64,000 bases of DNA from Blattamonas nauphoetae (Eukaryota; Preaxostyla; Oxymonadida), in assembly GCA_033064195.1 (NCBI GenBank), contig JARBJD010000060.1, positions 124,001 through 188,000 of the forward strand. Direction: 5' to 3'. A program made the translations under genes and the position numbers. Each line of letters begins with the position of its first letter. Position 1 is the stretch's first letter. Shown piece after piece: positions 52,871 through 63,745 of this stretch. The notes under the pieces are model-generated. The model ran no database searches, was not told the origin of the DNA, and saw only the letters and a program-made list of their open reading frames with translations.

Positions 52871-54260
52871 TCATCGTGCATCCTCTTCGTCTTGTCCGAA
52901 GTTCTCGTTTGGCTGTCTCGTTTGTTGAGAATGGGTCATCATTCGCGATTTCCTGAGATCAAAAAGACGATGAGACGAGAGAGGGACACACCTCACCGAG
53001 CTGTCCATGAACGACTGCACTGTCGCTGGCTGCGTGTTCCGCTGGATTCGTTCGTCCTCCTCCCTTCCTCCCCCTCCTCCACCCCCACCCTGCCTGTCCC
53101 GCCATCCTCTCCCTCCCTCGTCCTTCCCCAGCCGCCCCCAACGATACCGGCACTGGATGTCTGTCCGTCCCCTCAGACCCGCTGCCACGCGCGTCCAGTT
53201 GCTCGTCCCAAACCGCTCCACTTCGCGACGAAGCATCGCATCCTCCTCCTGACTCCAGCCCTCCTTCCGAATCGAGGGACACAGCACGCGATGCCAGTGC
53301 TGCGAGCACATGTCGCCTGTCCGTCCTCCTCCGACCTTCTCCGCAATCGCCTTCCAGTTCTTCGTCCCAAACATGCGAACAGCCTCGAACAGCAGGTTGT
53401 CCTCCGAGTCTGTCCACTTCACGGCTCGTCTCCGCCGCACCCGCTGCGACCCCCATCCCCGCTCGCTCCCCATCCCAACCTGCGGCGACGGCAGGAAGTC
53501 GGTGTCGTCTTCGAAGTTGGTGTGTCTCCGCCGACGCTTCCTCGGCTCGAGGTCAGCCTCGTCTCCGATCCAGTCCGCATGCACCACTCCGCGCGTCCCC
53601 ATCCGCTGCAGCGTTGTCGGCATCTGCGACGTGATCATCGAGATCGGAATCAGCGAGTTCGCAAGCAGCCCCTCGTTCAGCGCAATCTGCCCCGAGATCG
53701 ATGAAGGCGGTTGAGTGGCATATTCAAACAGCGCGTGCGGATCGTCGTTCATCGACGGCGTCATTCCCAAGCCGCCCATGTTCGGCGTGTTTGCCATCAG
53801 GCGTGGTGTTTCCAGCGTCTCCTGCTGCGAAAAGAGGAGAATCGACGAGCGCCGTGGACTTGGTGCTGGTCCGCCCTGTCCCACATTCAGAATTGTGAGG
53901 GGGGACACAGGAAGAGTGAAGTGAGGCGAGAGGGCTGTGTTTTGAGTCACTTGTATCATAGAAGTGGGGAGAGATGAATGAAGAGTGGTGGAGTTAGGGA
54001 CGCTGGCTAGGGAGGGCTCTGAATACAAAATTGGAGCATGGGGATCGTTTTCTGCTCCACGTGTTGCGGATTCGTGTGCGTGGGACGCCTTTGCCGCTGA
54101 AAGGATTGAGGAAGAGGGAGATGTTGACGTGTTGTTCCTAACTCGCCCACTCTCTGAAAATGAATTTTGAAAGTCAGGAGAAGTTGATGTGTAATAGAAA
54201 AAATCTGAAAAGACGACTCAGGAAGCAGAGAGACAGACTTGGGGTTCCTGGGGTGATCAT
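52871..54260 (-). CDS. Two-repeat Myb DNA-binding protein
   Basis: Two exons: 54260-54239 (MITPGTPN) and 54204-52871, joined by a 34-nt intron (GTCTGT...TTTCAG). The total divides by three and gives 451 aa. The Myb repeats lie in the C-terminal half: KWTDSEDNLLFEAVRMFG with NWKAIAEKV and MCSQHWHRVL, then GWSQEEDAMLRREVERFG with NWTRVAAGL and RTDIQCRYRW. The spaced Trp residues and the QCRYRW recognition helix resemble c-Myb and SNAPc4-type repeats. Before them is a basic RKRRRRH stretch, a likely nuclear signal; after them a Gly-rich run and an acidic tail. The N-terminal 170 residues are Ser/Pro/Thr-rich. Probably a nuclear transcription factor. The same AA|GTCTGTCTC donor context occurs in DPH5. 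Confidence 0.85.
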
Positions 54261-54439
54261 TCCGTTCTGAGTCACAACTCGAGGAAAGAATCGCTCTGAG
54301 CTTGGCCAGGTCAGTTGCGAGGGAGCTGAACACACATCAGAATCAATTCAAAATGTCAAGACCATTCGTGGCTTTCGTATCTTCGAATGATGGCGATCGA
54401 AATGTTGGGTTTGGCGAAATGTGGAGTGAGTGTGGGGCA

Positions 54440-55559
54440 CTATCGAGTGACACTGGAGAAACAAGAAGAGAAGGGCGACAATGATAGAGAGGTCAAGGAG
54501 ATGACAATCAAAGGGTGGTGGAGAATGACGAAGTCGATCATAACGATGAGCTCCATACATTGATTCCCTGTTTCGTATTCGGTCTGAAAGAGAGATAAAG
54601 AGGCAAGAATGATAGTAAAAAGAGTTGAGAGTGAATCTTTGACATGAAATTTGAAAGGGGAGGCTTCACAGACAGTCTGATCTGCGGTTAAGCTTCTAGA
54701 AAGGCCATCTGTACTATCAATGTCGGATGTATGGCTCATAACTCCTAGATGGACATGCGGGAAAATCGCTGTAGTAGCCGACAGGGGTGTATGAGAGTGA
54801 TGTCATGTCAAACACAAAGTGTTATGGGCACAATTTTGTGGTCAGGAACACCTGTTGGGCGGAATACTCTCGGGTAGGTACGAATGAAATAGGGTTGAAC
54901 CTGAAAGCAAGGCTGATGAGGAATAGAATGAAGAGAGGAACGAACAAACTGATTGTGTTGACATTTTAGGATGGTATATTCGATTCTGCCCATCTATTCA
55001 TCAAAATGACGACATAAACACGTTCAGAGAACGTGGATGAGTCAAATAGGGCCTCCAGGACATTAACGAGATAGAAGTTGATGTGAGAGGTGAATGTGCC
55101 CATCAACCCCCCCTCTCCTCGTCGAATTCCAGATCCAAGACTCAGCAGGCAAAAAAGCATATTGTGTCGATTCCCAGAGTCTGTGTCTGACATCTGTTCG
55201 GAGAGACGCCGGATCAGTCCAGATTCGAGAAGGGCATTTGCATGCTCTTCTGAGAGGTGAAAGAGCTCTGGGATGAGGTTGAGAAATGAATATGTCAGTT
55301 CTTTCTGTCTCACTGGATCAAGAGAAGTCACAAGTTGCTGTGACAAATGTCCGAAGGAGTCCAAACCCAGTGGCTGTTGACGAGGAATTGATCGTGTAAA
55401 CTGGATGAAAACGAATGACGCTTCAATCAGAAAATGCGACAAGTCATTCGAAGAGGCAGGGTCAGTTTCAAGCCTTTCCAAGGCAGACGACAGAACTCGG
55501 CACATCTGTTCGTGAAGGCTGATAATCTCTGATCCCCCAAAAGACTCAAATGAACACAC
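54440..55559 (-). CDS. ARM/HEAT-like protein, multi-exon, incomplete
   Basis: The clearest exon (55559-54966) reads EQMCRVLSSALERLETDPAS, then FLIEASFVFIQFTRSIPRQQ, then YSFLNLIPELFHLSEEHANA followed by LLESGLIRRLSEQM, then HINFYLVNVLEALFDSST. The 'N..LLESGLI..L' pattern is that of armadillo-type repeats. The frame has no ATG at its 5' end. A second frame at 54739-54440 (SLSTLFTIILASLSLFQ) may be a 3' exon or a shadow. Protein partners and function unknown. Confidence 0.45.
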
Positions 55560-55899
55560 ATTAAACAGTCAAACTTTCTTGATCTTGTTCTTGGCTGGAG
55601 TGCCATTGTTCAACGAAAGAATCGTACATTTCTGTTACCTGCTGTAAATCCATCATTATCCTCCAAAAACGTCAACAAAGGCTATTTGCACAGTTGAGAA
55701 GGGATCTGTGAGGAATGACAGTAAAAGCTGATCTGGGCGAATGACAATGTGGGTTGTGAAGACAAAGATTGAATTCTCGCTTTTTTTCAACCCAAACAAA
55801 GTCAACTTATCGGAAATAGATGTTCCTTTGTAAATCAAGTGTTTCAAGCGACAAAACGGCAGACAGAATGATGTCCGAAACGGAGTTGCGCAAATTTTT

Positions 55900-56050
55900 G
55901 GACACTTTTGATCGAATTCACCAGAATTTTGACACCTGAGATTTTCCACCAGAATTTGGACACTTTTGAGTTCTTAAAAATTATGATGAGTAGTTGTCCT
56001 GTCCTCCTCGCTTTCTGTCCGTCCTCCACTTTTTCTTGTCCTATTCTGAA
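55900..56050. repeat. GGACA-rich dispersed repeat module, copy A
   Basis: Holds GTCCTGTCCTCCTCGC, a TTATGATGAGTAG box and CCAGAATTTGGACAC. The same boxes occur in inverted order and orientation at 61629-61720, so a repeat family is likely. Confidence 0.5.
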
Positions 56051-56191
56051 AATGAGAGAAATTTGCGATTTTTTGTTATTTCCAATGATAATATTGCATT
56101 TTAGGATGAATATTGGCTTGGGTTTGTGAAAAATCCTGAAAACCAACGACTTCGATGAGGAAAATTATATTGAGGGTTGATCACAAAAGAC

Positions 56192-59100
56192 TCATCTCGA
56201 ACACTCTTGTTTCCGATGAAATGTTACGGAAGAGAGAATTAAAAAGATGTTAGAAGGGTCCGGATGGACTTGTGACGAAGCAAGCAAACTCCATCTATTT
56301 GAAAACACTTTCTTAAGCTGGGTCGGGAAAAACGGCACACGATCGAGTGAGAATACGGTTGATTTCATCCATTGAACGTAAGAAACCTGGAGAGGATAGA
56401 GCAGGCGATCGTGGGGAGGATGGAACAGGCGATCGTGGGGAGGATGGAGCTGGCGATCGTGGGGAGGATGGAGCAGGCGATCGTGGGGAGGATGGAACAG
56501 GCGATCGTGGGGAGAATGGAACAGGCGATCGTGGAGAGGATAGAGCTGGCGATCGTGGGGAGGATAGAGCTGGCGATCGTGGGGAAATGGAGCTGGCGAT
56601 CGTGGGGAGGATGGAACAGGCGATGGTGGGGAGGGAGGAGCTGACGATCGTGGGGAGGATGGAGCTGGCGATCGTGGGGAGGATAGAGCTGGCGATCGTG
56701 GGGAAATGGAGCTGGCGATCGTGGGGAGGATGGAGCTGACGATCGTGGGGAGGAAGGAGCTGGCGATCGTGGGGAGGATAGAGCTGGCGATCGTGGGGAG
56801 GATGGAGCAGGCGATGGTGGAGGAGGCGATCGTCGGGAGGATGGAGCTGGCGATCGTGGGAGGATGGAGCAGGCGATGGTGGGGAGGAGCTGACGATCGT
56901 GGGGAGGATGGAGCTGGCGATCGTGGGGAGGATAGAGCTGGCGATCGTGGAGCTGGCGATCGTGGGGAGGATGGAGCTGACGATCGGCGATCGTGGGAGG
57001 ATGGAGCTGGCGATCGTGGGGAAATGGAGCTGGCGATCGTGGGGAGGATGGAACAGGCGATGGTGGGAGGAGGCGGCGATCGGGGAGGATGGAGCGATCG
57101 TGGGGAGGATGGAACAGGCGATCGTGGGAAATGGAGCAGGCGATCGTGGGAGGATCGTGGGAGGAGGCGATCGGAGGATCGAGGCGATGGTGGGAGGATG
57201 GGGGATCGACAGGCGATGGTGGGAGGATAAACTGGCGATCGTGGGAAATGGAGCTGGCGATCGTGGGGAGGATGGAGCTGACGATCGTGGGGAAAGATGG
57301 CGATCGTAGGGATGACGATCGTGGAGGATGGAACTGAGGAAGATCGATGGAAGGATGGAGCTGGCGATCGTGGGAGGAAGGAGACGATCGTAGGGAGGAT
57401 GGACTGGCGATCGTGGGAGGATGGAACAAACGATCGTAGAAATGGAGCGGCGATCGTGGGGAAGGAGCTGGCGATGGTGGGAGGAGCTGACGATCGTGGG
57501 GAGGATGGCTGATCGTGGGGATGGAACAGGCGTCGATAGAAATGGAGATCGTGGGAGGAGGCGACGATCGTGGAAGGATAGAGCAGGCGATCGTGGGAGG
57601 ATGGAGAGGCTGACGATCGTAGGGAGGATGGAGCTGGCGATCGTGGGGAGGATAGAGCTGGCGATCGTGGGAAATGGAGCTGGCGATCGTGGGAGGATGG
57701 AGCTGACGATCGTGGGAGGAAGGAGCTGGCGATCGTGGGGAGGAGCTGACGATCGTGGGAGAGCTGGCGATCGTGGGGAGGATGGAGCTGGCGATCGTGG
57801 GAGGATGGCGATCGGATGGAGGGGAGGATGGAGCAGGCGATGGTGGGAGGACGATCGGGAGGATGGAGCAGGCGATGGTGGGGAGGGCGGACGAAGGATG
57901 GAGTCGTGGAGGAAGGAGCTGGCGATCGTGGGGAGGATGGAGCAGGCGATCGTGGGGAGGATGGAGCAGGCGATCGTGGGGAGGATGGAGCTGACGATCG
58001 TGGGGAGGATGGAGCTGGCGATCGTGGGGAGGATAGAGCAGGCGATCGTGGGGAGGATGGAGCAGGCGATCGTGGGGAGGAAGGAGCTGGCGTTCGTGGG
58101 GAGGATAGAGCAGGCGATCGTGGGGAGGATGGAGCAGGCGATGGTGGGGAGGGAGGAGCTGACGATCGTGGGGAGGATGGAGCTGGCGATCGTGGGGAGG
58201 AAGGAGCTGGCGATCGTGGGGAGGATGGAGCAGGCGATCGTGGCGAGGATGGAGCAGGCGATCGTGGGGAGGATGGAGCTGACGATCGTGGGGAGGATGG
58301 AGCTGACGATCGTGGGGAGGAAGGAGCTGGCGATCGTGGGGAGGATGGAGCAGGCGATGGTGGGGAGGGAGGAGCAGGCGATCGTGGGGAAGATGGAACA
58401 GGCGATCGTGGGGAGGAAGGAGCTGGCGATCGTGGAGAGGATAGAGCTGGCGATCGTGGGGAGGATGGAGCAGGCGATCGTGGGGAGGGAGGAGCTGACG
58501 ATCGTGGGGAGGATGGAACAGGCGATGGTGGGGAGGGAGGAGCTGACGATCGTGGGGAGGATGGAGCTGGCGATCGTGGGGAGGATGGAGCTGACGATCG
58601 TGGGGAGGATGGAGCTGGCGCTCGTGGGGAGGAAGGAGCTGGCGATCGTGGGGAGGATGGAGCTGACGATCGTGGGTAGGATGGAACAGGCGGGTATAAT
58701 CCCACACATCTCACTCGCTCCTCGGCCATGTCCCATCTGTGTTGTCCCATTGGTGGGTGTGAAGACGAAGTCGCTGACCCATTCTCCACCACACAACTTG
58801 GCATTGAAGGAACACCCTTCTGAGGATCTCGTAACGTGGTTGTGGCTGTCATGGCTGAGGATCTTGCTGTGAACAGTGCAGGTGTGATTGTTGTTGATGT
58901 GGAAATATTGACATCGCATGCGTTGATCTCAACTGTTTCTCCCATCGTTTCGATCGTTCCTATGCCAGCAACGACATACTCCAGACACACTGAAGGGAAG
59001 AGGAATTTTCCTGATTGGGCAGTGTTCACAATCTTCGAATCGAACGAGAGACGTGGTTGAGAATGTCGCTCCCCATTCGATGGGGCTGTGCACGCAGTCA

Positions 59101-59296
59101 ATGATGTTCGGATGGAGAGCCGTCCATCTGTAGGTATGGCGGAGTTTTCTCCTCCATTCGCTGCAGAAGACACCGTGAAGTCGGCATTGTGAATGTTTCC
59201 TGTTGTACCACTGCTGATTGTTCCACTCGCAGCTCCGCAAACTCTGATGAGAGGTGAGAAGTGTCGGGGTGGCGGACGTCGTCTGTGACAGATCAT
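56192..59296 (-). CDS. Pro/Ser-rich repeat protein containing a 24-bp minisatellite
   Basis: A single minus-strand frame of about 1,034 codons. The first 200 residues are Ser/Thr-rich and strand-like (SSGTTGNIHNADFTVSSAAN, MGETVEINACDVNISTSTTI), the kind of composition seen in large surface or beta-helix proteins. The next 770 are repeats of SSPRSPAP-type octamers, and the tail reads STVFSLDRVPFFPTQLKKVF. The 5' end is probably spliced, because coding-like sequence continues upstream in another frame. The repeat has no stops in any minus-strand frame, so the long frame alone is weak evidence. The N- and C-terminal flanks give some support. Function unknown. Confidence 0.4.
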   Translation of the reverse strand: MICHRRRPPPRHFSPLIRVCGAASGTISSGTTGNIHNADFTVSSAANGGENSAIPTDGRLSIRTSLTACTAPSNGERHSQPRLSFDSKIVNTAQSGKFLFPSVCLEYVVAGIGTIETMGETVEINACDVNISTSTTITPALFTARSSAMTATTTLRDPQKGVPSMPSCVVENGSATSSSHPPMGQHRWDMAEERVRCVGLYPPVPSYPRSSAPSSPRSPAPSSPRAPAPSSPRSSAPSSPRSPAPSSPRSSAPPSPPSPVPSSPRSSAPPSPRSPAPSSPRSPALSSPRSPAPSSPRSPVPSSPRSPAPPSPPSPAPSSPRSPAPSSPRSSAPSSPRSSAPSSPRSPAPSSPRSPAPSSPRSPAPSSPRSPAPSSPRSSAPPSPPSPAPSSPRSPALSSPRTPAPSSPRSPAPSSPRSPALSSPRSPAPSSPRSSAPSSPRSPAPSSPRSPAPSSPRSPAPSSTTPSFVRPPHHRLLHPPDRPPTIACSILPSIRSPSSHDRQLHPPHDRQLSHDRQLLPTIASSFLPRSSAPSSHDRQLHFPRSPALSSPRSPAPSSLRSSASPSSHDRLLYPSTIVASSHDLHFYRRLFHPHDQPSSPRSSAPPTIASSFPTIAAPFLRSFVPSSHDRQSILPTIVSFLPRSPAPSFHRSSSVPSSTIVIPTIAIFPHDRQLHPPHDRQLHFPRSPVYPPTIACRSPILPPSPRSSDRLLPRSSHDRLLHFPRSPVPSSPRSLHPPRSPPPPTIACSILPTIASSISPRSPAPSSHDRRSSAPSSPRSPAPRSPALSSPRSPAPSSPRSSAPPHHRLLHPPTIASSILPTIASSTIACSILPTIASSILPTIASSFLPTIVSSILPTIASSISPRSPALSSPRSPAPSSPRSSAPPSPPSPVPSSPRSPAPFPHDRQLYPPHDRQLYPLHDRLFHSPHDRLFHPPHDRLLHPPHDRQLHPPHDRLFHPPHDRLLYPLQVSYVQWMKSTVFSLDRVPFFPTQLKKVFSNRWSLLASSQVHPDPSNIFLILSSVTFHRKQECSR
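56385..58695. repeat. 24-bp minisatellite, about 2.3 kb
   Basis: Units of the type GGCGATCGTGGGGAGGATGG plus AGCT, regular at both ends and scrambled into partial units in about 56820-57900. Each unit contains CGATCG. Unit length divides by three, and none of the unit's frames has a stop on the minus strand. Confidence 0.95.
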
Positions 59297-59299
59297 GAA

Positions 59300-59863
59300 A
59301 GACTACACATTCATTCGCAGTGGAAGAAAACGAGATAACGTTCAACCGGCCTGCCATGATGATAATGGCGCCCATTCCATTCTCTGCAGTGGTCGGAGAT
59401 ATTTTGAAGCAGAGAGAAGTGATTGTGAGATAAACCGACAACAGGATCGACACATCGAGAGAGCGAGGCTGGTTCAGAGTTCATGTGATGAACGAAGGAG
59501 AAATGTTGGTCCAGACCGTGTGGTGTCGATGAGAGACGAGCTTGTTGGTTCACAATTTGGGAAAGAAGAGGCAGAGAACGTGACACTGCCCCCACAGCTT
59601 GATTCGTCCAGTACATTCTCTCCAACAATCCTGTCTTCTTCCCCGACATGTCTCTCGTTCTCTTCCTGATGTCTTTTCCCCCAACTTCTCCTGATCGACA
59701 AATTCTTTGTCATCTTCTCACAGATGTTCCTCGTTTTCAAATCGCTGTTTTCCTTCATCACGAAGAATAGATCTAGGATGGGTGATGGTCTCATTTCCGA
59801 AGCCAAATGACATAAAACATAATCTTTCAGAGCAGTGATGAAAAAAGACCGAATAGTAGACAT
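59300..59863 (-). CDS. Coding-like region upstream of the minisatellite gene, frame unclear
   Basis: Overlapping minus-strand frames: 59863-59474 begins with ATG (MSTIRSFFITALKDYVLCHL) and carries a charged stretch; 59453-59290 reads GAIIIMAGRLNVISFSSTAN, which would suit a strand-rich surface protein. They may be exons of the gene at 56192-59296 with small introns, or decayed copies. No family recognised. Confidence 0.3.
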
Positions 59864-60188
59864 ATTTCAACGTGGATCAGGTGGATGAGTGCGATCTTAA
59901 AGAATATGTTTATGGCGGAGTGATGAGGAGAGTGCCTAATGTCAGAAATAGAAGGGGGTGCGGTGATGAAATGAGTGAGATATGGATGTGGTTTAACAGT
60001 TGGTGAAACAGCATTCAGTGTCTGAAGCAGTTGATGTTGTGAAAGTCGAGTTCTGGACGATGAAACGCCCGTCGCCGTTGATATTTGATATTATGCTTTC
60101 ATGAAGTAGACTCTACACTTTTTCTGTCGCCGTCCCAAAAAGAAGTGTTGTCCATGACGACACACCATTTTGGGTGGCCGTGGTTGGG
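59864..60188. other. Intergenic region
   Basis: About 320 bp with no supported gene or repeat. Confidence 0.35.
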
Positions 60189-60632
60189 TCAGGTCCGGTC
60201 AGATTGTTCGAAACACAAGTCGAGACGGTTACCAATTGTGGCTCGACCGTGGGACAGGCTGTTAAAAGCTGATATCAGCTTGTTGCAGAGAATAGTCGAT
60301 GGGATTGTGTCCATGTTGTCTTTCATGTCTGAGCTCACTATCAGAGGAAAAACGAGGTTAAGTGTCGTTTGTGAAACACCATCCAGGTGGTGATATAAAG
60401 GACAGGACAAAATCGGGGGTCCAAATGAAGAAACGAGCCTCTTCTCTTCGGTCGTTGTCAGAGAAGATGCTATCAGGGAAATTGTATCCGATTGCGTTAT
60501 GTGCTGTGAGAAGCGCATTGATAGTGAGCTGCTGTGAAGTGAGAAGAGATGTTTGTCTTCATTCAATGACGTGAGGATGCGTGCATTTTTTTGGTCCTTG
60601 GGAGAGCTATGCTCCGTGATCGGTGATCTCAT
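60189..60632 (-). CDS. Hypothetical protein or first exon (147 codons)
   Basis: Begins with an ATG at 60632 (MRSPITEHSSPKDQKN) and reads SDTISLIASSLTTTEEKRLV and later LNLVFPLIVSSDMKDNMDTI. It is Ser/Thr-rich with amphipathic stretches, similar in style to the upstream part of the minisatellite gene and transcribed the same way. It could be an exon of one large gene or a separate small protein. No family recognised. Confidence 0.35.
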   Translation of the reverse strand: MRSPITEHSSPKDQKNARILTSLNEDKHLFSLHSSSLSMRFSQHITQSDTISLIASSLTTTEEKRLVSSFGPPILSCPLYHHLDGVSQTTLNLVFPLIVSSDMKDNMDTIPSTILCNKLISAFNSLSHGRATIGNRLDLCFEQSDRT

Positions 60633-61140
60633 TTGCCCTGGACATTGCAGGATGAAGAAGAATGGTTGTTGAATTGTGACATTGCCATCAATTGGTGGAC
60701 GATTTTCATGAGGTGGACGAGAGGATGGTGAGGATCGGCAACTTATTGTCGAATGGCGAGTGAATAAAGTGAAAGATGTGGCCAGTCACAACAGATTTAT
60801 AAAAGAAGATGAATCGAACGATTGATTTTGGAAAAGCATCAATAACCATTTCGAGTTTGAATAAGACATCTATTCCAAACTAATGAACAGAAAAACACAG
60901 ATAAAATGGTAAAAAGAATGGAAGTGCAAACGATCACTGCGAGATTTGCATCTATCAAAGGAGTTTGTAGTCATGGACAGAGAAGAGGAGAGTGAATGTT
61001 CAGTCGAGCGGATCTCCACGAATTTTACTTCTACAAAGAAGAAAATGACTGAAAGTCAGACAAGGATAGTATTAAATGGATATTTGAAGTCAAATAACGT
61101 GATAAGAGATCCTGAAAGAAAAGAGAGGACTCTCACATGA
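60633..61140. other. Region with only short frames
   Basis: A 64-codon plus-strand frame (60946-61140) is the longest. It is very polar and not convincing. Nothing else seen. Confidence 0.3.
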
Positions 61141-61696
61141 TGCGATGGGTGTGTTGATCAGATCAGAGGACAGGACAGGACAGGACATGTCCGATTTGTC
61201 CTGTTTTGAGATTACTGCAGAAGTTGGATGAACTAATTGAGAGAAAGTTCCAGTTTGAATAGAAGGTGCTTGTCCGATTTTGTCCTACTCTGTCCTCTCT
61301 TGGGCCGATCGTCCTCTAGACTCCTAATTAGGAGTTTGTAGGACAGAGTCCCTACAGCTCGTGATTCGTCACCAAAACGATTTTCATGCACTTTTCCGCC
61401 ATTTTTAACATCACACGACACATACAATCGAATATTGAAGGATAAAGTTCACTATAGTGTCAGAAAAAGACAAGACACAATTGTGGGTTTTGAAATCATC
61501 TTTTCAGGTCTTCTAATGATTTCTTTGGTATTGTTCAGGTCAGAATGGAGACAAGGAGTGTATGGCGAGCTGAGAGAAGGTGATTTCAGGCGAAATAAGT
61601 GCAGGAAAAGCCGAGTTTCCGAATCGGACAAGACCTCTGTCCTCTGTCCTCAGGATCTGGTGCTCTGTCTGTCCGCTACTCATCATAACTTAAAAA
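61141..61696. repeat. GGACA-rich repeat cluster with palindromes
   Basis: Tandem GGACA at 61168-61186, opposed TGTCC and GGACA boxes, and the 16-bp palindrome ACTCCTAATTAGGAGT near 61319. The stretch 61629-61696 matches the module at 55900-56050 in inverted orientation. Confidence 0.5.
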
Positions 61697-61802
61697 CCAG
61701 AATTTGGACACCACCAGATCTTGGACACCTCCGGCTTCGGAGGTGTCAATTGATCAGTTTTGCGAATCACATAAAAGGGTGCGAGCAGAGAGAGAAATGA
61801 CG
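61697..61802 (+). repeat. 106-bp inverted repeat, left copy
   Basis: Reverse complement of 63895-64000, matching at every base except a 4-bp hairpin loop. It contains the stem GACACCTCCG-GCTT-CGGAGGTGTC. The sequence differs just inside 61802. Confidence 0.9.
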
Positions 61803-62390
61803 AGAAACAATGATTTAGAACAAAAACAGATCAATAGGTAGAATATAGTGAGAGGAAGGGTGTTGTTCAGTCGTGGATTTGTGTTCGGCAATAAGTCAAC
61901 AATATAAGGTCTAAAATGAGGAAAGAAGGTAAAATCAAAAAGAACGTCACACATTCGAGCCACAACCAGTCTGAACACGACGAGCGATGGCTTCACAATC
62001 GCTGATCTGAGTCTTTGTTGTGATGGACTGCAATTCAATATCAAGGTTGTAAAAAGAGGAGGGTGGGGGTCCAATTGTGTCGCACACCTGCCACCACGAG
62101 ATGAGTGGAAGCGTCCACACGCAGCTGCAGTGCAAATAGGGGCAGAGCCTCGACAGTTCCATTCGTTTCCATCCTGGTCGTTTCCCATATATCCAGATGT
62201 CACACTGGCGCAGCAGAAGGCACCCATCGCGTCATTGTCCCTGCGTCTTACATAGAGAGTAGTGAAGCAAGATCACGAGAAGAGAGAGGAATGACGTTGG
62301 TTGTTTCATCAAAGTTTTGGAAGATTTGCAGCCAGACAATACATCATGTTGCGGCAACACCTGTTCAAAAACTATCTGGAGAACTGAGCC
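61803..62390. other. Non-coding or unresolved part of the inverted-repeat interval
   Basis: Short frames on both strands (for example a minus frame with 'GMTSRGGRC'-like low support). T-rich stretches may be introns of the ARM-like gene downstream. No feature can be supported. Confidence 0.3.
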
Positions 62391-62654
62391 TTATGGATGA
62401 GTCTGAATCAATCTGGTTTCGTTGTCGGGTTCATCCAGCATTCTGGAGATGATGGCAGAAGTGATATAATGAAGTAGTTGGAGGGAGAGATGCACAATCG
62501 ATTTGTGCCCACTTGCCAGGAGTGTCAGAAACGCCGCAAAGAAACCGTCTGGACTGTCATTTCGTTGATGAACGAGTCTCGAGAAGACTCCGTCGGAATC
62601 GGTGGTGTTCATGATTGGTGATAAGTTCTCCAATATGATTTCTGCCTTGTGCAT
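62391..62654 (-). CDS. ARM/HEAT-like exon
   Basis: 87 codons from ATG 62654: MHKAEIILENLSPIMNTTDS, then PDGFFAAFLTLLASGHKSIV followed by HLSLQLLHYITSAIISRM. The 'FL.LL.SGHKSIV..SL.LL' pattern looks like an armadillo-type helical repeat, as in the region at 54966-55559. Probably one exon of a longer gene extending leftward. Flanked by an inverted-repeat pair. Confidence 0.45.
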   Translation of the reverse strand: MHKAEIILENLSPIMNTTDSDGVFSRLVHQRNDSPDGFFAAFLTLLASGHKSIVHLSLQLLHYITSAIISRMLDEPDNETRLIQTHP

Positions 62655-63070
62655 GGTCTTATCATCTAAAATGTTTCCTTCTTCGATATAACGAACGAGA
62701 GAAACAAAAAAAGGATAAGCATGTTATATCAATTGAAACCGAGCTGGAGGAGTCAAGAAACGAGGAAGTGAAAAGGCGTGATTCAAAGAGCGTGGAGAGC
62801 CTTAATTGCGGTGTGATAAACAATATTGGATCATGCGATCTGATCACGCCCACACTTTGTAGACAGATGGATGACCGCTTCTGAAAGACACAATTCGACG
62901 CAGAGAATGCGAAAATCCTGAAGGTGCATAAAAAATCGACACAAAATCACTGCCTCATACCTGTCTACACAGCGTTGCATGAAAATATCGCACCAATAAG
63001 AAGATCTTCAAAAAGGAAGTTGAAATGGCAGGCCTGATCCACACTCAGAGATACATTCTCCCTCCTCAGT
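62655..63070. other. Spacer between divergent coding-like regions
   Basis: About 415 bp with no supported gene. One minus frame (62853-62662) is Ser/Phe-rich and looks like a shadow. Confidence 0.3.
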
Positions 63071-63120
63071 GTGCCCAAGATATTCATGAGCATACCAGCT
63101 AATTCTTTTGCAAACGTCAC

Positions 63121-63745
63121 CGACACTCAAACATCCGCTTCCTGCCCTTCCCACACGAAGAAGAGCCCTCGCACTTGGCTGACATCTCGACTCATCGGGG
63201 AGGAGAGGGTGAGGAGACTTCGGACACTACTGGTGATAAGAGGAAGAAGCGGGTGTTTTATTGTCGGAATGCGCAGTGCACGACGGGGCAGTGCTGGTCG
63301 AAGAAGAAGGGACAAGGTGAGTGACCACAGTGTGCCGAGCCGTGTGGGGTGGAGAGAGAGTCGGCTGAATCATCGTCAGCGCCGATTCCAACACACGCGA
63401 ACAGAATCGCATCAACCTGAAGGGGAAGCGAGAAAGACGAAGTCGCGAGTGGAGAGACGGAATCATTGTCATCACTCAAATCCCTGGACGTGATTGGTGG
63501 TCGTATCATCCACCAGCAAATTGTAACAGGGTTGACAGATTCAACTACATGATTGACCAGGAATATCTCGTCGTGATCGGCCTGATTGTGACCCGATGGT
63601 AAGATTCTTTGTTTTTTTTTGATTTTTTACCTATTCTCCTCTTTTTAGAACCTTGATTATTGAATTGTGGTCGATCACAAGCGAGACCTGTCTCAGCGAT
63701 GGTCCAGCAGTCGATGCTCGTCGTCAGACTGGTTGTGATTCAATG
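63121..63745 (+). CDS. Coding-like pieces with a Cys cluster, gene model unresolved
   Basis: Three plus-strand pieces read like protein. About 63125-63317: RHSNIRFLPFPHEEEPSHLA, then DKRKKRVFYCRNAQCTTGQC. About 63382-63602: NRINLKGKRERRSREWRDGI, then ITQIPGRDWWSYHPPANCNR and MIDQEYLVVIGLIVTRW. About 63650-63745: TLIIELWSITSETCLSDGPA, ending at a GTATGA donor. AAG|GTGAGT and GTAAGA donors and T-rich acceptors lie between them. The phases I tried give stops, so it may be a decayed gene or my borders are wrong. The Cys-rich KRVFYC..A.C...C could bind zinc. It lies within the 106-bp inverted repeats. Confidence 0.35.

Noticed and set aside
56347-58872. Plus-strand frames of 130-480 codons in the minisatellite (GEDGAGDR types)
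   Set aside because: The stop-poor 24-bp unit explains them; no protein-like flanks on this strand.
63071-63493. 140-codon plus-strand frame starting MPKIFMSIP
   Set aside because: Another plus-strand frame over the same bases is more protein-like (Cys cluster, splice donor), so this one is probably a shadow.
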